This document shows positions 17,732 through 26,632 of a stretch of 64,000 bases of DNA, one piece after another. The notes below the pieces were generated by a model. The model was not told where the DNA came from. It made no database searches and worked only from the letters and a program-made list of their open reading frames with translations. The DNA comes from Nocardia ignorata NBRC 108230. GTDB taxonomy: Bacteria; Actinomycetota; Actinomycetes; Mycobacteriales; Mycobacteriaceae. Position 1 is the first letter of the stretch. Each line of letters opens with the position of its first letter. A program made the position numbers and the translations under genes. The stretch is taken from assembly GCF_001612905.1 (NCBI RefSeq), contig NZ_BDBI01000031.1:1-64000 (forward strand), written 5' to 3'.

Positions 17732-19747
17732 TCACCAGATGGTGACCCGCTCCTCCGGTGCCAGGTACAACTTGTCCTCGGGTGTCACCTCGAAGGCCTC
17801 GTAGAAGCTGTCGATATTGCGCACCACCGCGTTGCAGCGGAACTCCGGCGGCGAATGCGGGTCGACGGCGAGGCGGCGGATCGCCTCCTCCTGCCGCGCC
17901 TTGGTGCGCCACACCTGCGCCCAGCCGTAGAACACCCGCTGCAGACCGGTGAGGCCGTCGATGACCGGCGGTTCTTTCCCGTCGAGCGAGATCTTGTACG
18001 CGGCAAGGGCAATGGACAGGCCACCGAGATCGCCGATGTTCTCGCCGATGGTGAACTCGCCGTTCACGGTGTGCTCGTCGGACAGGTCAGCGGGCGAGAG
18101 CACGTTGTACTGGTCGATCAGCGCCCTGGTCCGCTTGCCGAATTCGGCGCGGTCGTCGTCGGTCCACCAGTCCTGCATATTGCCGTCGCCGTCGTATTTC
18201 GCGCCCTGGTCGTCGAAGCCGTGACCGATCTCGTGGCCGATCACCGCGCCGATCCCGCCGTAGTTGGCGGCGTCGTCGGCGTTCATGTCGAAGAACGGCG
18301 GCTGCAGGATGGCGGCCGGGAAGACGATCTCGTTCATGCCGGGGTTGTAGTAGGCGTTCACCGTCTGCGGTGTCATGAACCATTCGCCGCGATCCACGGG
18401 GCCACCGAGTTTGCCCAGGTCACGGTCGTGGTCGGCGGCGTAGCCACGGCGGTAGTTGCCGACGAGGTCGGCGGCGTCGATCTCGACCGCCGAGTAGTCG
18501 CGCCAGGTATCGGGGTAGCCGATCTTGGGGGTGAACTTCTCCAGCTTGGTCAGTGCGGCGGCGCGGGTGTCGGGGCCCATCCACTCGAGCTCGGCGATAT
18601 TGCGTCGGTAGGCCTCCTGCAGATTGGCGACCAACTCCACCATCCGCGCCTTGGCCTCCGGCGGAAAGTGCCTGGCCACATACAGTTTGCCGACGGCCTC
18701 GCCGAGCAGTTCCTGGACCAGGCCGACGCCACGCTTCCAGCGTTCCCGGATCTCCTGCGCGCCGGTGAGAGTGCGGCCGTAGAAGTCGAAGTTCGCGGCG
18801 ACGATCTCGTCGGTGAGGTACGGGGCACGCGCGTGCAGCACCTGCCACGCGGCCCACGCCTGCCAATCCGCTTGCGGCACATCCGACCACGCGCGCGCGA
18901 AGGCGCCGACGTAACCGGGCTGGCGGATCACGAGTTCGGCGAACAGCTCGGCGCCCGCACGGTCGACACCCTCGGCGAGGGCGTCGGCCCAAGCAGCCCA
19001 GTCGAATTCGGGGTGGGCGGTGGCGAGCTCGTCGAAAGTGGTGAGGTTGTAGCTCTTTTCGGCATCGCGGCGGCGCACCACGTCCCAGTGGCCTGCCGCC
19101 AGGGTGCGTTCCAGCTCGAACACCCGGTTCGCGGCGTCGGCCGGATCGGTCGGCACGAGGCCGGCCAGGGCCGGGTCGGACGCGGCGAGGGTGAACATCT
19201 TGGTGATGTGGGCGCGGTAGGCGTCGCGGATCTCGGCGAACTCGTCGGACCGGTAGTACGACTCGTCGGGCAGGCCGATGCCCGACTGGGTGGCGTGCAG
19301 GAGGTAGCGGGTGGAGTCCTTGTCGTCGGTGTCGACGTAGTAGGCGAGCGCGCCGCGCACGCCGGTACGCTGCAAGCGGCCGAGCAGCGCGGCGAACGCG
19401 CTCGCATCGGTGACGGTCGCGACGGCGCGCAGTTCGTCGGCCACCGGGGTGAGCCCGGCGGCGGCGACCAACTCGGTGTTCATGAAGCTCGAGTACAGGT
19501 CACCGATCTTGCGGGCGTCCGCGCTGTCGGCCGCGCCATCGGCGCATTCGGTGATGATGGTCTGCACATCGATCTCGGCCTGGTCGTACAACGTCCGGAA
19601 CGCACCGTCCACCGCCCGGTCGGCCGGAATCTCGTAGTCGGCCAACCACCGCCCGTTGACGTGCGCGAACAGATCGTCCTGCACCCGCACATCCTGATCA
19701 CGGAAGGACAGGTCGATACCGGAGGGGCTGCTCAGATCCGAAGTCAC
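17732..19747 (-). CDS. zmp1: M13-family zinc metallopeptidase (Zmp1/PepO type)
   Basis: A 671-residue neprilysin-like peptidase. It contains the zinc motif HEIGH (near residue 504), the third ligand and neighbouring Asp in GENIGDLGG, the substrate-binding NAYYNP and the C-terminal CNAVVRNIDSF. It closely follows M. tuberculosis Zmp1 (Rv0198c, about 663 aa) along its whole length, including the C-terminal RVTIW-like ending. Zmp1 is implicated in interference with host inflammasome/phagosome processes; that role is only inherited here by homology. No signal peptide is visible, as in Zmp1. The GTG at 19747 follows CTGGAGCGC. The frame continues upstream but with no family similarity. Confidence 0.9.
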   Translation of the reverse strand: MTSDLSSPSGIDLSFRDQDVRVQDDLFAHVNGRWLADYEIPADRAVDGAFRTLYDQAEIDVQTIITECADGAADSADARKIGDLYSSFMNTELVAAAGLTPVADELRAVATVTDASAFAALLGRLQRTGVRGALAYYVDTDDKDSTRYLLHATQSGIGLPDESYYRSDEFAEIRDAYRAHITKMFTLAASDPALAGLVPTDPADAANRVFELERTLAAGHWDVVRRRDAEKSYNLTTFDELATAHPEFDWAAWADALAEGVDRAGAELFAELVIRQPGYVGAFARAWSDVPQADWQAWAAWQVLHARAPYLTDEIVAANFDFYGRTLTGAQEIRERWKRGVGLVQELLGEAVGKLYVARHFPPEAKARMVELVANLQEAYRRNIAELEWMGPDTRAAALTKLEKFTPKIGYPDTWRDYSAVEIDAADLVGNYRRGYAADHDRDLGKLGGPVDRGEWFMTPQTVNAYYNPGMNEIVFPAAILQPPFFDMNADDAANYGGIGAVIGHEIGHGFDDQGAKYDGDGNMQDWWTDDDRAEFGKRTRALIDQYNVLSPADLSDEHTVNGEFTIGENIGDLGGLSIALAAYKISLDGKEPPVIDGLTGLQRVFYGWAQVWRTKARQEEAIRRLAVDPHSPPEFRCNAVVRNIDSFYEAFEVTPEDKLYLAPEERVTIW

Positions 19748-19898
19748 GCGCTCCAGTATGCCGAAACATCCCTGCGAACCGGGGGCGTGCCGGACGGCGC
19801 CGCACTGATCGGCCGACCGCTCACAGGTCGCGCTCCGATCAGCTTTTCGCTCCGTGGCCGTCTGTACCTGGGAGATCGACTCACAGGAGGCGGACGAC

Positions 19899-20483
19899 AT
19901 GCGGAAATTGACCTTCGGGATGAATGTGACTCTGGACGGCTACATCGCCGCACCCGGGGACGACCTCGGCTGGAGCGGGGGTGAGGGGCCGGATTCCTCA
20001 TCGAGCGACGAACTGTTCCAGTGGTGGTCCGACCGGGTGGCGGCGACGGAGCTGTCGCTGTACGGGCGCAAGTTGTGGGAGGCGATGAGTTCACATTGGC
20101 CCACCGCCGACGAGCAGCCGGGCGCCACGCCGGCGGAGGTCGCGTTCGCCCGCCGCTGGCGGGACATGCCGAAGGTGGTGTTCTCCTCGACCATCGGCGC
20201 GGTCGACTGGAACACGCGCCTGGTCAGCGGCGATGCGGTCGGTGAGATCGGCCGGCTCGAGGCAGAGGAGGGCGGTCCGATGGATATCGGCGGTGCGACG
20301 CTCGCCGCGGCCGCCATGCGAGCCGGGCTGATCGATGAATACCTGCTGGTCACCCATCCGGTGCTGGTGGGCGGCGGTACACCGTTCTTCACCGCGCTGG
20401 ACAGCTGGGTGAACCTGAAGTTCCTCGAAGCGCGGACGTTTCCCGGCGGCGTGGTGCTGACCCGATACGAGACGAGGCGGTGA
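19899..20483 (+). CDS. Dihydrofolate-reductase-fold (RibD C-terminal-like) protein
   Basis: A 194-residue protein with the N-terminal MNVTLDGYIA strand typical of the RibD_C/DHFR-like family, followed by LYGRKLWEAM and VLVGGGTPFF segments. Such stand-alone proteins are common in actinobacteria and are presumed NAD(P)H-dependent reductases of unknown substrate. The ATG at 19899 has AGGAGG eight bases upstream. It is divergent from zmp1 and convergent with the sigma factor gene downstream. Confidence 0.85.
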   Translation: MRKLTFGMNVTLDGYIAAPGDDLGWSGGEGPDSSSSDELFQWWSDRVAATELSLYGRKLWEAMSSHWPTADEQPGATPAEVAFARRWRDMPKVVFSSTIGAVDWNTRLVSGDAVGEIGRLEAEEGGPMDIGGATLAAAAMRAGLIDEYLLVTHPVLVGGGTPFFTALDSWVNLKFLEARTFPGGVVLTRYETRR

Positions 20484-20495
20484 GCATCGATCGGT

Positions 20496-21530
20496 TCAAG
20501 CCTCTTCCTCGGTGTCTTGGACCCAGGCCTCGTGGACCGGCAGTGTCGTCGGCAGGCCCAGCCAGGGCTTGCCGGTGGCGTCGAATCCGGTGAGCTCGGC
20601 GATCTTGCCGTCGACGATGTGCAGGGCCGCGACGGCGAACAATCGGTACTCGGGGGCGTCGGGGGTGCGTAGGTACAGCGCGGCGGCAGGCATGCGGTTG
20701 ACCGTCGTGGCGATCCCGCGCCAATCGTCGTGGCCGGGCTGGAAGAGCCCACCGGCGACCCACCCGTCCACCGCGTCTTTCGCTGTCCTGGTGACGATGC
20801 CCGAGTCGGGCAGCATCACGAAACTGAGGTCCTCGCGCAGCAGGGCGATCAGTCCGTCGAGGTCGTTGCGCTGGTGGGCGTCGATGTAGGACCGCACCAC
20901 ACCGCGCTCGTCGTTCGACAGTTCGTGGCGTGCGGGAAGTTGCCAGTCGAGGCGGCGGTCGGGTAGCTGCTCGCGTATCGTCGCGCGCGCTCGCCGCAGG
21001 CCACTGGTCACCGCGGCGACGGTGATCTCGAGGGCCTCGGCCACCTTCGACGCGGGCCAGCCGAGAACATCGCGCAGGATGAACACCGCCCGCTGCCGCG
21101 GCGGCAGGTGCTGGACGGCGACGATGAACGCCAGCTCGATCGTCTCCCGCGCGATCGCCGATTCCTGCGGGTCCTCGGGCAGCATCCGGTCGGGGTAGGG
21201 CTGCAGGCGCGCTGTCTCGGAACCGGGCAGCTCCGAGGGTATGGGCGTGCGCTTGTCCAGGAAGTCGAGGCAGGCGTTGGTCGCGATCCGGTACAGCCAG
21301 GTGCGCAGAGCGGCGTTGCCCTTGAACGACTCCCGCTTGTGCCAGGCACGCAGGAATGTCTCCTGCGTCATGTCCTGCGCGTCGTCGTAGTTCGCGAGCA
21401 TCCGATAGCAGTGCACCTGCAGCTCACGCCGGTGGCGCTCGGTGAGGACCGCGAACCGCGCCGGATCGCCCGAGCGGACAACGTCGAGGAACGTGGCCTC
21501 GTCGGCGCTCAGCGGTCCGGCGTCGGTCAT
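20496..21530 (-). CDS. ECF sigma factor, SigG-like, with C-terminal SnoaL domain
   Basis: A 344-residue extracytoplasmic-function sigma factor. Sigma region 2 (about residues 20-85, with YDDAQDMTQETFLRAW) and region 4 (about 140-195, LPPRQRAVFILRDVLGWPA) are followed by a SnoaL-like domain (about 210-330). This architecture is that of M. tuberculosis SigG/SigJ-type factors, where the C-terminal domain controls activity instead of a classical anti-sigma factor. No anti-sigma gene is adjacent, which fits. It may be co-transcribed with the DUF397/XRE genes upstream, although an 84-bp gap separates them. Confidence 0.87.
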   Translation of the reverse strand: MTDAGPLSADEATFLDVVRSGDPARFAVLTERHRRELQVHCYRMLANYDDAQDMTQETFLRAWHKRESFKGNAALRTWLYRIATNACLDFLDKRTPIPSELPGSETARLQPYPDRMLPEDPQESAIARETIELAFIVAVQHLPPRQRAVFILRDVLGWPASKVAEALEITVAAVTSGLRRARATIREQLPDRRLDWQLPARHELSNDERGVVRSYIDAHQRNDLDGLIALLREDLSFVMLPDSGIVTRTAKDAVDGWVAGGLFQPGHDDWRGIATTVNRMPAAALYLRTPDAPEYRLFAVAALHIVDGKIAELTGFDATGKPWLGLPTTLPVHEAWVQDTEEEA

Positions 21531-21614
21531 ATCGGCATTCCTTCCACCGGTGCGAGGGACATCAGAACTGACGACGCGGCGGAGGATTTCTGATCGGTGG
21601 CGGCCGGAACCGCC

Positions 21615-21980
21615 CTAGACGCACGCGAATTCGTCGTCACGGACGCCGGCGACGAAGGCCTCCCATTCGGCGGGGGTGAAGTGCAGGGCGGTTGATCCGT
21701 GGCGCAGAGTCGTGGCGCCGTCGGCTGCGTGCTGGGTGGTGAGGGAGGGGTGCGGGCGCTGGGCGAGCAGGCAGTCGAGGAAGGCGTTCCACACGGAGGC
21801 GGGGACGGTGATGATCGGCTCGTCGAGGCCACGGTTCATCGGGTTGCGCCGGAATTTGCTGTCTCGTATCTGGACGGCGTCACCTTCGAAGCGAACCTCG
21901 ACACATTGGTTACCGTTGTTGGAGCGCGACGAGGTGAACCAGCCGTGATCGGCCGGGCGGCGGCGAGCTGTGATCGACAT
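21615..21980 (-). CDS. DUF397-domain protein
   Basis: A 121-residue protein with two DUF397-like units. The first is complete (WFTSSRSNNGNQCVEVRF...VQIRDSK, about residues 13-50) and the second shorter (TTLRHGSTALHFTPAEWEAF, about 85-112). DUF397 proteins are usually encoded next to XRE regulators with a DUF5753 domain, as here, and act with them as a regulatory pair in actinobacterial development. Some are described as toxin-antitoxin-like. The ATG at 21980 was chosen over an in-frame ATG at 22004 that would overlap the upstream gene by 14 bp; neither has a strong ribosome binding site. Confidence 0.75.
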   Translation of the reverse strand: MSITARRRPADHGWFTSSRSNNGNQCVEVRFEGDAVQIRDSKFRRNPMNRGLDEPIITVPASVWNAFLDCLLAQRPHPSLTTQHAADGATTLRHGSTALHFTPAEWEAFVAGVRDDEFACV

Positions 21981-21990
21981 AACACGAATC

Positions 21991-22842
21991 TTACACTCTC
22001 GCATAGTCGCTGATCAGGGCAAGGGATTCGGATCTCGGCATGGCCTGCTCCCTGGCCCGCAGGAAGGCGTAGCCGAGATCGCGGACCTGATCGGCGTCGT
22101 CGACGTGACCACCGAAAACAGCGCTCTCGGCCCACGCGAAGGTCGGTAGCTGATCGCTTGCGAAGTCGAGCAGATGGAAGCTGGAACCGCCGAGCACCGC
22201 ACCCTCGGGCGCGCTGAACGGGATCACCCGGACGTCGACGGTGTCGAGTTCGCGCATCAGCTCCACCAGGTGACGCAACTGCCCGCGCAACACTTCGGGG
22301 CCCCCGGTCTGCTGACGCAGCGTCGCCTCACCGAGTACGGCCGTGAGTTCCAGCGGCTCCGGTTCCCGCAGCCGCCGCTGGCGACGCAACCGAATTGCGA
22401 CTAATTGGTCTACTTGCACCGGGCGGATCATCACGTCGGCACTGATGAGCGCCCGCGCGTACGCCTCCGTCTGCAGCAGGCCTGGCACGATCAGGCTGTC
22501 GTAGCTACGGATGCTCTGCGCCCCCGCCTCCATGCCGTACAAACGCTGCAATTCGGGTCCGATCAGCGCGGCGGAAGTGGACCACCAGCCGCGCTGTTTG
22601 CTGGCCTCGAGCAGCGCGAGCAATTCCCGGCGTTCGTCGGCGGGCACATCGAGAACATCGAGCACCGGTTCGATAGTCGTGCGCGTTAGGACCCGTCGGC
22701 CCTTTTCCACATGGGACCAGTTGGCGGGGGTGAAACCGACTCGCTTGGCAAAACCCGCGGAGTCGAAACCCCGCTGTTCGCGCAGGTCACGCAGGCGCAG
22801 GACCAGCTCCCAGCGCGCGGCGGTAGGCGAAACGGGTGCCAT
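21991..22842 (-). CDS. XRE-family transcriptional regulator with DUF5753 domain
   Basis: A 283-residue DNA-binding protein. An N-terminal helix-turn-helix (about residues 12-65, with AGFAKRVGFTPANWSHVEKG) is joined to a long DUF5753 domain (about 95-270, with GLLQTEAYARAL). This is the Scr1/antitoxin-like regulator type that pairs with DUF397 proteins. The next gene downstream encodes such a protein 10 bp away. The upstream divergent region holds two short palindromes that could be its operators. The start ATG at 22842 gives the usual N-terminal length; an in-frame start at 22872 is possible. Confidence 0.85.
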   Translation of the reverse strand: MAPVSPTAARWELVLRLRDLREQRGFDSAGFAKRVGFTPANWSHVEKGRRVLTRTTIEPVLDVLDVPADERRELLALLEASKQRGWWSTSAALIGPELQRLYGMEAGAQSIRSYDSLIVPGLLQTEAYARALISADVMIRPVQVDQLVAIRLRRQRRLREPEPLELTAVLGEATLRQQTGGPEVLRGQLRHLVELMRELDTVDVRVIPFSAPEGAVLGGSSFHLLDFASDQLPTFAWAESAVFGGHVDDADQVRDLGYAFLRAREQAMPRSESLALISDYARV

Positions 22843-22878
22843 GGGCGCTGATCGTACTCCGGGTGAACACACCTGCTA

Positions 22879-22892
22879 CTGACTATTGTCAG
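22879..22892. promoter_or_regulatory. Palindrome in the divergent promoter region of the XRE regulator
   Basis: CTGAC-TATT-GTCAG, perfect 5-bp arms, 37 bp upstream of the XRE start. It is a candidate autoregulatory operator, based only on symmetry and position. Confidence 0.35.
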
Positions 22893-22915
22893 CGCCGTTG
22901 TGTCGCATTAGGCTG

Positions 22916-22935
22916 TAGATAGCGGCAAATATCTA
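22916..22935. promoter_or_regulatory. Second palindrome in the same divergent region
   Basis: TAGATA and TATCTA, perfect 6-bp arms with an 8-bp spacer, 42 bp upstream of the gene at 22977. It is AT-rich and could combine operator and promoter functions for the unknown gene. Confidence 0.3.
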
Positions 22936-22976
22936 GCGAATACAAGCTCCACACCGTCGACGGAGACGAGGTAGTG

Positions 22977-23501
22977 ATGAGCCAGCGCACTGACAGCAAG
23001 GGCGGCTATGCCGCCGCCGAGGAGTACTCGGAAACCCAGGACGCGCTCGCGCGCTGTCGTCACTATCGCAAGCACAACGGTCTCTATGCCGTGGTCGAAG
23101 CCACCTTCGGGCGCATCGTGCTCGAAATCGGGGCCGTCGGAGCCGTGGTGATGCCCTCCACGCTGGGCGAACGAGTGCGCGGACAGTTGCTCAGCCGTGG
23201 TCAACGCTGCGGGCCGATCATCGGGCACCCCCGATCCGGCCGCTGGACCTTCCTCACCGGGCCCACCGACAATTCCTACCTCGACACCGAACTGTTCGCC
23301 GAGATGTTCCGGGTGTGCGCATCGGTCGCCCTGCCCGGCAGCGACGTGGTGCTGCCCTCACCGGCCGACGAACGCAGCGGCTACCGCATCTGGCTGCAAC
23401 CACCCGACGGCGACTACCGTCCCGACTTCGCGCAGATCGTCGCCGCCACCCGCGCCAACGCCAGAACCACCGCCCTGGTGCGCGAACCCGGCTCGGCCTA
23501 A
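22977..23501 (+). CDS. Actinobacterial hypothetical protein next to XRE/DUF397 pair
   Basis: A 174-residue protein of unknown function. It has a polar N-terminus (MSQRTDSKGGYAAAEEYSET) and a central region with GAVVMPSTLGERVRGQL and GPIIGHPRSGRWTFLTGP. It then carries LPGSDVVLPSPADERSGYR and a C-terminal WLQPPDG segment. From memory, the central part resembles the C-terminal half of short Prim-Pol-like actinobacterial proteins, but the match is weak. It has no signal peptide or membrane helix. The ATG at 22977 (directly after an in-frame GTG) has GAGG five bases upstream. It is divergent from the XRE regulator, which suggests common control. Its stop overlaps that of the pirin gene. Confidence 0.75.
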   Translation: MSQRTDSKGGYAAAEEYSETQDALARCRHYRKHNGLYAVVEATFGRIVLEIGAVGAVVMPSTLGERVRGQLLSRGQRCGPIIGHPRSGRWTFLTGPTDNSYLDTELFAEMFRVCASVALPGSDVVLPSPADERSGYRIWLQPPDGDYRPDFAQIVAATRANARTTALVREPGSA

Positions 23502-24271
23502 CCGCCCAGCCGGGCGTGCATCTCCCAGACCAGCACTTCGGCGTCGCCGTGCGGACGAATCAGCTGACCACCCGAGCGGGTGAGCCGCACGGCGTCGCCC
23601 TGTGCCAGAGTGCCGACACCTTCCATGTCCACCTCGCCGCGTGCGACGAAAACATGCAGGTAGGGGGCATCGGGCAGGGTCACGGGGGTGCTGTCGGCGG
23701 TCAGCCGGGCCACGTGCATCGCCGCGTGCGAGGAATTGATCGAGATGGCGGTGCGGTCGCGGTAGCGCGGTAGGCCCGACGCCACCGTCACCAGATCGCC
23801 GCGGGCGAGTTCGTCATCGATCTCGAGCTGCTGATAGCCCGGATCGACACCGGGCTCGTCGGGCACCACCCACATCTGCACGAAATGCACCGGCTCGTCG
23901 TGCTCGGGCAGCTTGCCGTCCAGGCGCCAGGAGTCGTTCTTCTCCGAGTGCAGGATGCCCGTGCCCGCGCTCATCCGCTGGGCCAGACCGGGATAGATCA
24001 CGCCGTTGTGGCCGAGCGAATCCTGGTGCACCAGGCTGCCGCCGAGCACCCAGGTGACGATCTCCATGTCGCGGTGCGGGTGGGTGTCGAAACCCTCGCC
24101 GGGCAGCACCACGTCCTCGTTGTTCACCAGCAGCAGGCCGTGATGGGTGTTGTCGGGGTCGTAGTGCTCGCCGAACGAGAACGAATGCTTGGAGTCGAGC
24201 CAGGAGATCCTGGTCTTCATCCGGTCACCGGCCCGATGCACCTCGATGCGCGGTGTCGTCGATGTGGACAT
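23498..24271 (-). CDS. Pirin-family bicupin protein
   Basis: A 257-residue double-cupin protein. The N-terminal cupin has the metal site HPHRDMEIVTWVLGG and a later Glu in TGILHSEKN, matching the His/His/His/Glu metal-binding pattern of pirins such as YhhW/YhaK with quercetinase activity in vitro. The physiological role is unknown. The ATG at 24271 is preceded by AGGAGGAGGGTCC. The stop codon overlaps the convergent gene's stop by four bases. Confidence 0.88.
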   Translation of the reverse strand: MSTSTTPRIEVHRAGDRMKTRISWLDSKHSFSFGEHYDPDNTHHGLLLVNNEDVVLPGEGFDTHPHRDMEIVTWVLGGSLVHQDSLGHNGVIYPGLAQRMSAGTGILHSEKNDSWRLDGKLPEHDEPVHFVQMWVVPDEPGVDPGYQQLEIDDELARGDLVTVASGLPRYRDRTAISINSSHAAMHVARLTADSTPVTLPDAPYLHVFVARGEVDMEGVGTLAQGDAVRLTRSGGQLIRPHGDAEVLVWEMHARLGG

Positions 24272-24334
24272 GGACCCTCCTCCTGCGCTGCACCCGTACC
24301 GCCACCTCAATTCTGGCACCACTATCCTCACGAC

Positions 24335-25696
24335 GTGTCGACCCATCGCGCTGACGGCTCGAATCCGGCGGATGAGCGGCCGATCTCGCTGCGACATCTG
24401 CTGCGCGAAAGCCGCGGTGTGGTGCGGCGCAATCCACGGATGCCACGGTTGGCGCTGCTGCGCCTGGCCGCCCAATTCGGTGACGGCATGTTCCAGGCGG
24501 CGCTGTCGGGCGCCATTCTGTTCAACCCCGAACGCGAAACCGACCCCCTGGCCATCGCCGCCGGTTTCGCGGTGCTGCTGCTGCCGTATTCGATGCTCGG
24601 CCCCTACGCGGGCGCCCTGCTCGACCGCTGGGATCGACGCAATGTGCTGCTGGTGGCGAGCATCGCGCGGGCGACGCTGATCGCGGCGGCCGCGCTGGCG
24701 CTGTTCGGCGGGGCGGACGAGAGCGTGCTTCTCGTGCTCGCGCTGGCGACCGTCGGAATCAGCCGGTTTGTGCTTGCCGGGGTGTCGGCCGCGCTGCCGA
24801 GGGTGCTCGAACAGCGCTGGCTGGTTCCGATGAACTCCGTGCTGGCTACGGTGGCCTCAGCGTGCGCGGGGGTCGGCGCGGCGGCCTCGGTGGCGGTGAT
24901 CGCGGTGCTGGGGGCTGGGGATTCGGCCTCGGTGGTGGCGGTCGCGCTCAGCGGGGTCGGGTCGGTGGTCGGCGCGCTGCTCGCCGCCGGTTTCGCACCG
25001 CACATCCTCGGGCCCGAGAAGGGTTCGGCGGGAGCGGAAAGCGCTGTGCGTGCGATCGCGACCGGGTTGGTCACCGGTGCGCGCGCGGTCTGGCGATCGA
25101 CGCAGGTGACGACCGCGATGATCGGCATCGGAGCGCATCGCATCGTGTTCGGGATGAACACGCTCATCATGGTGCTCGTACTGCGTCAGCCCGAGGGGCA
25201 GAGCGAAATGAGCGGCGGGCTGGTCGGATTCGGGGTCGCGATCGGTGCGGCCGCGGCGGGCATGCTGCTCGCCGCGATCCTCGCGCCCGTGCTGATTCCC
25301 CGGCTCGGCAGGCCGCGGACCGTACTCGTCGGGCTGGCGACGGCCGTCATCGTGCAGCTCACCCTGGTGACACCGACCGCGCTCGCATCCTCGGAATCGG
25401 CCACCGACCATGCCCATCGGCTGCTGCTGATCGGCGCGTTCGGGCTCGGGCTCGCCGGCCAGACGATCAAACTCACCGGCGACGCCAGCATGCAGATCGA
25501 CATCGACGACGACCGGCGCGGCCAAGTGTTCGCACTCCAGGACACGGTCTTCAACATGACCTTCGTGCTGGCCATCGCCGCGACCGCCCTGGTGATCCCG
25601 GCCGACGGGCGTTCACTGCCGGTGGTGCTGGTCGGAGCCGGGGTGTACTCGCTCGGCATCGTCGCGATCGCCCTGAATTCACGGCGGGCACGCTGA
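24335..25696 (+). CDS. MFS transporter
   Basis: A major facilitator protein of about 453 residues with roughly eleven to twelve hydrophobic helices and the MFS loop motif between helices 2 and 3 (GALLDRWDRRNVLLV). The sequence resembles the DHA3-type/enterobactin-exporter-like branch; the substrate is not known. The N-terminus is hydrophilic for about 45 residues. The GTG at 24335 was chosen because the frame upstream is antisense to the pirin gene. No ribosome binding site is visible, so the transcript may be leaderless. It is divergent from the pirin gene. Confidence 0.8.
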   Translation: MSTHRADGSNPADERPISLRHLLRESRGVVRRNPRMPRLALLRLAAQFGDGMFQAALSGAILFNPERETDPLAIAAGFAVLLLPYSMLGPYAGALLDRWDRRNVLLVASIARATLIAAAALALFGGADESVLLVLALATVGISRFVLAGVSAALPRVLEQRWLVPMNSVLATVASACAGVGAAASVAVIAVLGAGDSASVVAVALSGVGSVVGALLAAGFAPHILGPEKGSAGAESAVRAIATGLVTGARAVWRSTQVTTAMIGIGAHRIVFGMNTLIMVLVLRQPEGQSEMSGGLVGFGVAIGAAAAGMLLAAILAPVLIPRLGRPRTVLVGLATAVIVQLTLVTPTALASSESATDHAHRLLLIGAFGLGLAGQTIKLTGDASMQIDIDDDRRGQVFALQDTVFNMTFVLAIAATALVIPADGRSLPVVLVGAGVYSLGIVAIALNSRRAR

Positions 25697-25721
25697 TCCG
25701 TCGAAGAGCGTCCGTGCGCGG

Positions 25722-26579
25722 TCAGTCGTCGGGTTCGAAGCGCAGGCGTTCGCCCGGTCGGAGTTGGGCGACGCGGTCGACGTCGGCGTCGAGCACGACC
25801 GCGACGACCGGGTAGCCGCCGGTGATCGGATGGTCGGCGAGGAAGACCACCGGCTGACCGCTCGGTGGCACTTGCACCGAGCCGAGGGCGACACCTTCGG
25901 CGGGCAGTTCGCGGGTGATCGAGCGGGTGAGCGGCGGCCCGGCGACCCGGTCGAGGCGGGCGCCCACGCGGTCGGTCTCACTGCTCACCTGCCACGAGCC
26001 CCGGAACAGGGCGGTGGGGTCGGTGAACCAGTCTTCGCGCGGGCCGGGACGAGCGCGGACGACGAGCACCTCCGGCGGCACGGGAACCGGCGCGAACTCG
26101 ACGGTCGGGAAGGTGCGCGGCGGGGGACCGACGGGTAGCTGCATGCCCGGTCGCAGCGGGTCGGGGCCGATACCGGAGAGGGTGTCGCGGCTACGGGAAC
26201 CGAGGACCTTCGGCACGTCGATGCCGCCGCGTACACCGATGTAGGTGCGTAATCCGGTGCCTGCCATGCCGAGGCGAAGGGTCTGGCCCGCCTCGAGTTC
26301 GAGAACGCTCGCATGACCGACGGGTGTGCTGTCCACCGTGGCCGTCGCCGGTGCGCCGGTGACCGCGACGGTGACGTGCGCATCGGTACGCAATACGAGC
26401 CCGCCGAGCAATACCTCGATGCCCGCGTGGTCCTCCGGATTGCCGACCAGCCGGTTCGCCAGCCGCAGCGAGGCGCGGTCGGCGGCGCCGGCCGGACCCA
26501 CGCCGGAATCGAACCAGCCGGGTCTGCCCAGGTCCTGGATCGTCGCAAGCGGCCCCACCCGCTCTATGAAGATCACCAT
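25722..26579 (-). CDS. pxpC: 5-oxoprolinase subunit C (biotin-dependent carboxyltransferase-like, PxpC/KipA)
   Basis: A 285-residue protein of the AHS2/PxpC family. It is recognised by the N-terminal TIQDLGRPGWFDSGVGPAGA and the C-terminal FLADHPITGGYPVVAVV. With PxpA and PxpB it opens 5-oxoproline to glutamate using ATP. It is the last gene of the pxpABC cluster, 53 bp after pxpB. Confidence 0.92.
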   Translation of the reverse strand: MVIFIERVGPLATIQDLGRPGWFDSGVGPAGAADRASLRLANRLVGNPEDHAGIEVLLGGLVLRTDAHVTVAVTGAPATATVDSTPVGHASVLELEAGQTLRLGMAGTGLRTYIGVRGGIDVPKVLGSRSRDTLSGIGPDPLRPGMQLPVGPPPRTFPTVEFAPVPVPPEVLVVRARPGPREDWFTDPTALFRGSWQVSSETDRVGARLDRVAGPPLTRSITRELPAEGVALGSVQVPPSGQPVVFLADHPITGGYPVVAVVLDADVDRVAQLRPGERLRFEPDD

Positions 26580-26632
26580 GCGATCTCTCCCCGATTATCT
26601 GTCGAGGCGGCGCACCATTGAGCAGCCCTTGC

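Noticed and set aside
17855..19984. A 709-codon plus-strand frame opposite zmp1
   Set aside because: It is antisense to a full-length M13 peptidase with intact HEIGH and ENIGD motifs.
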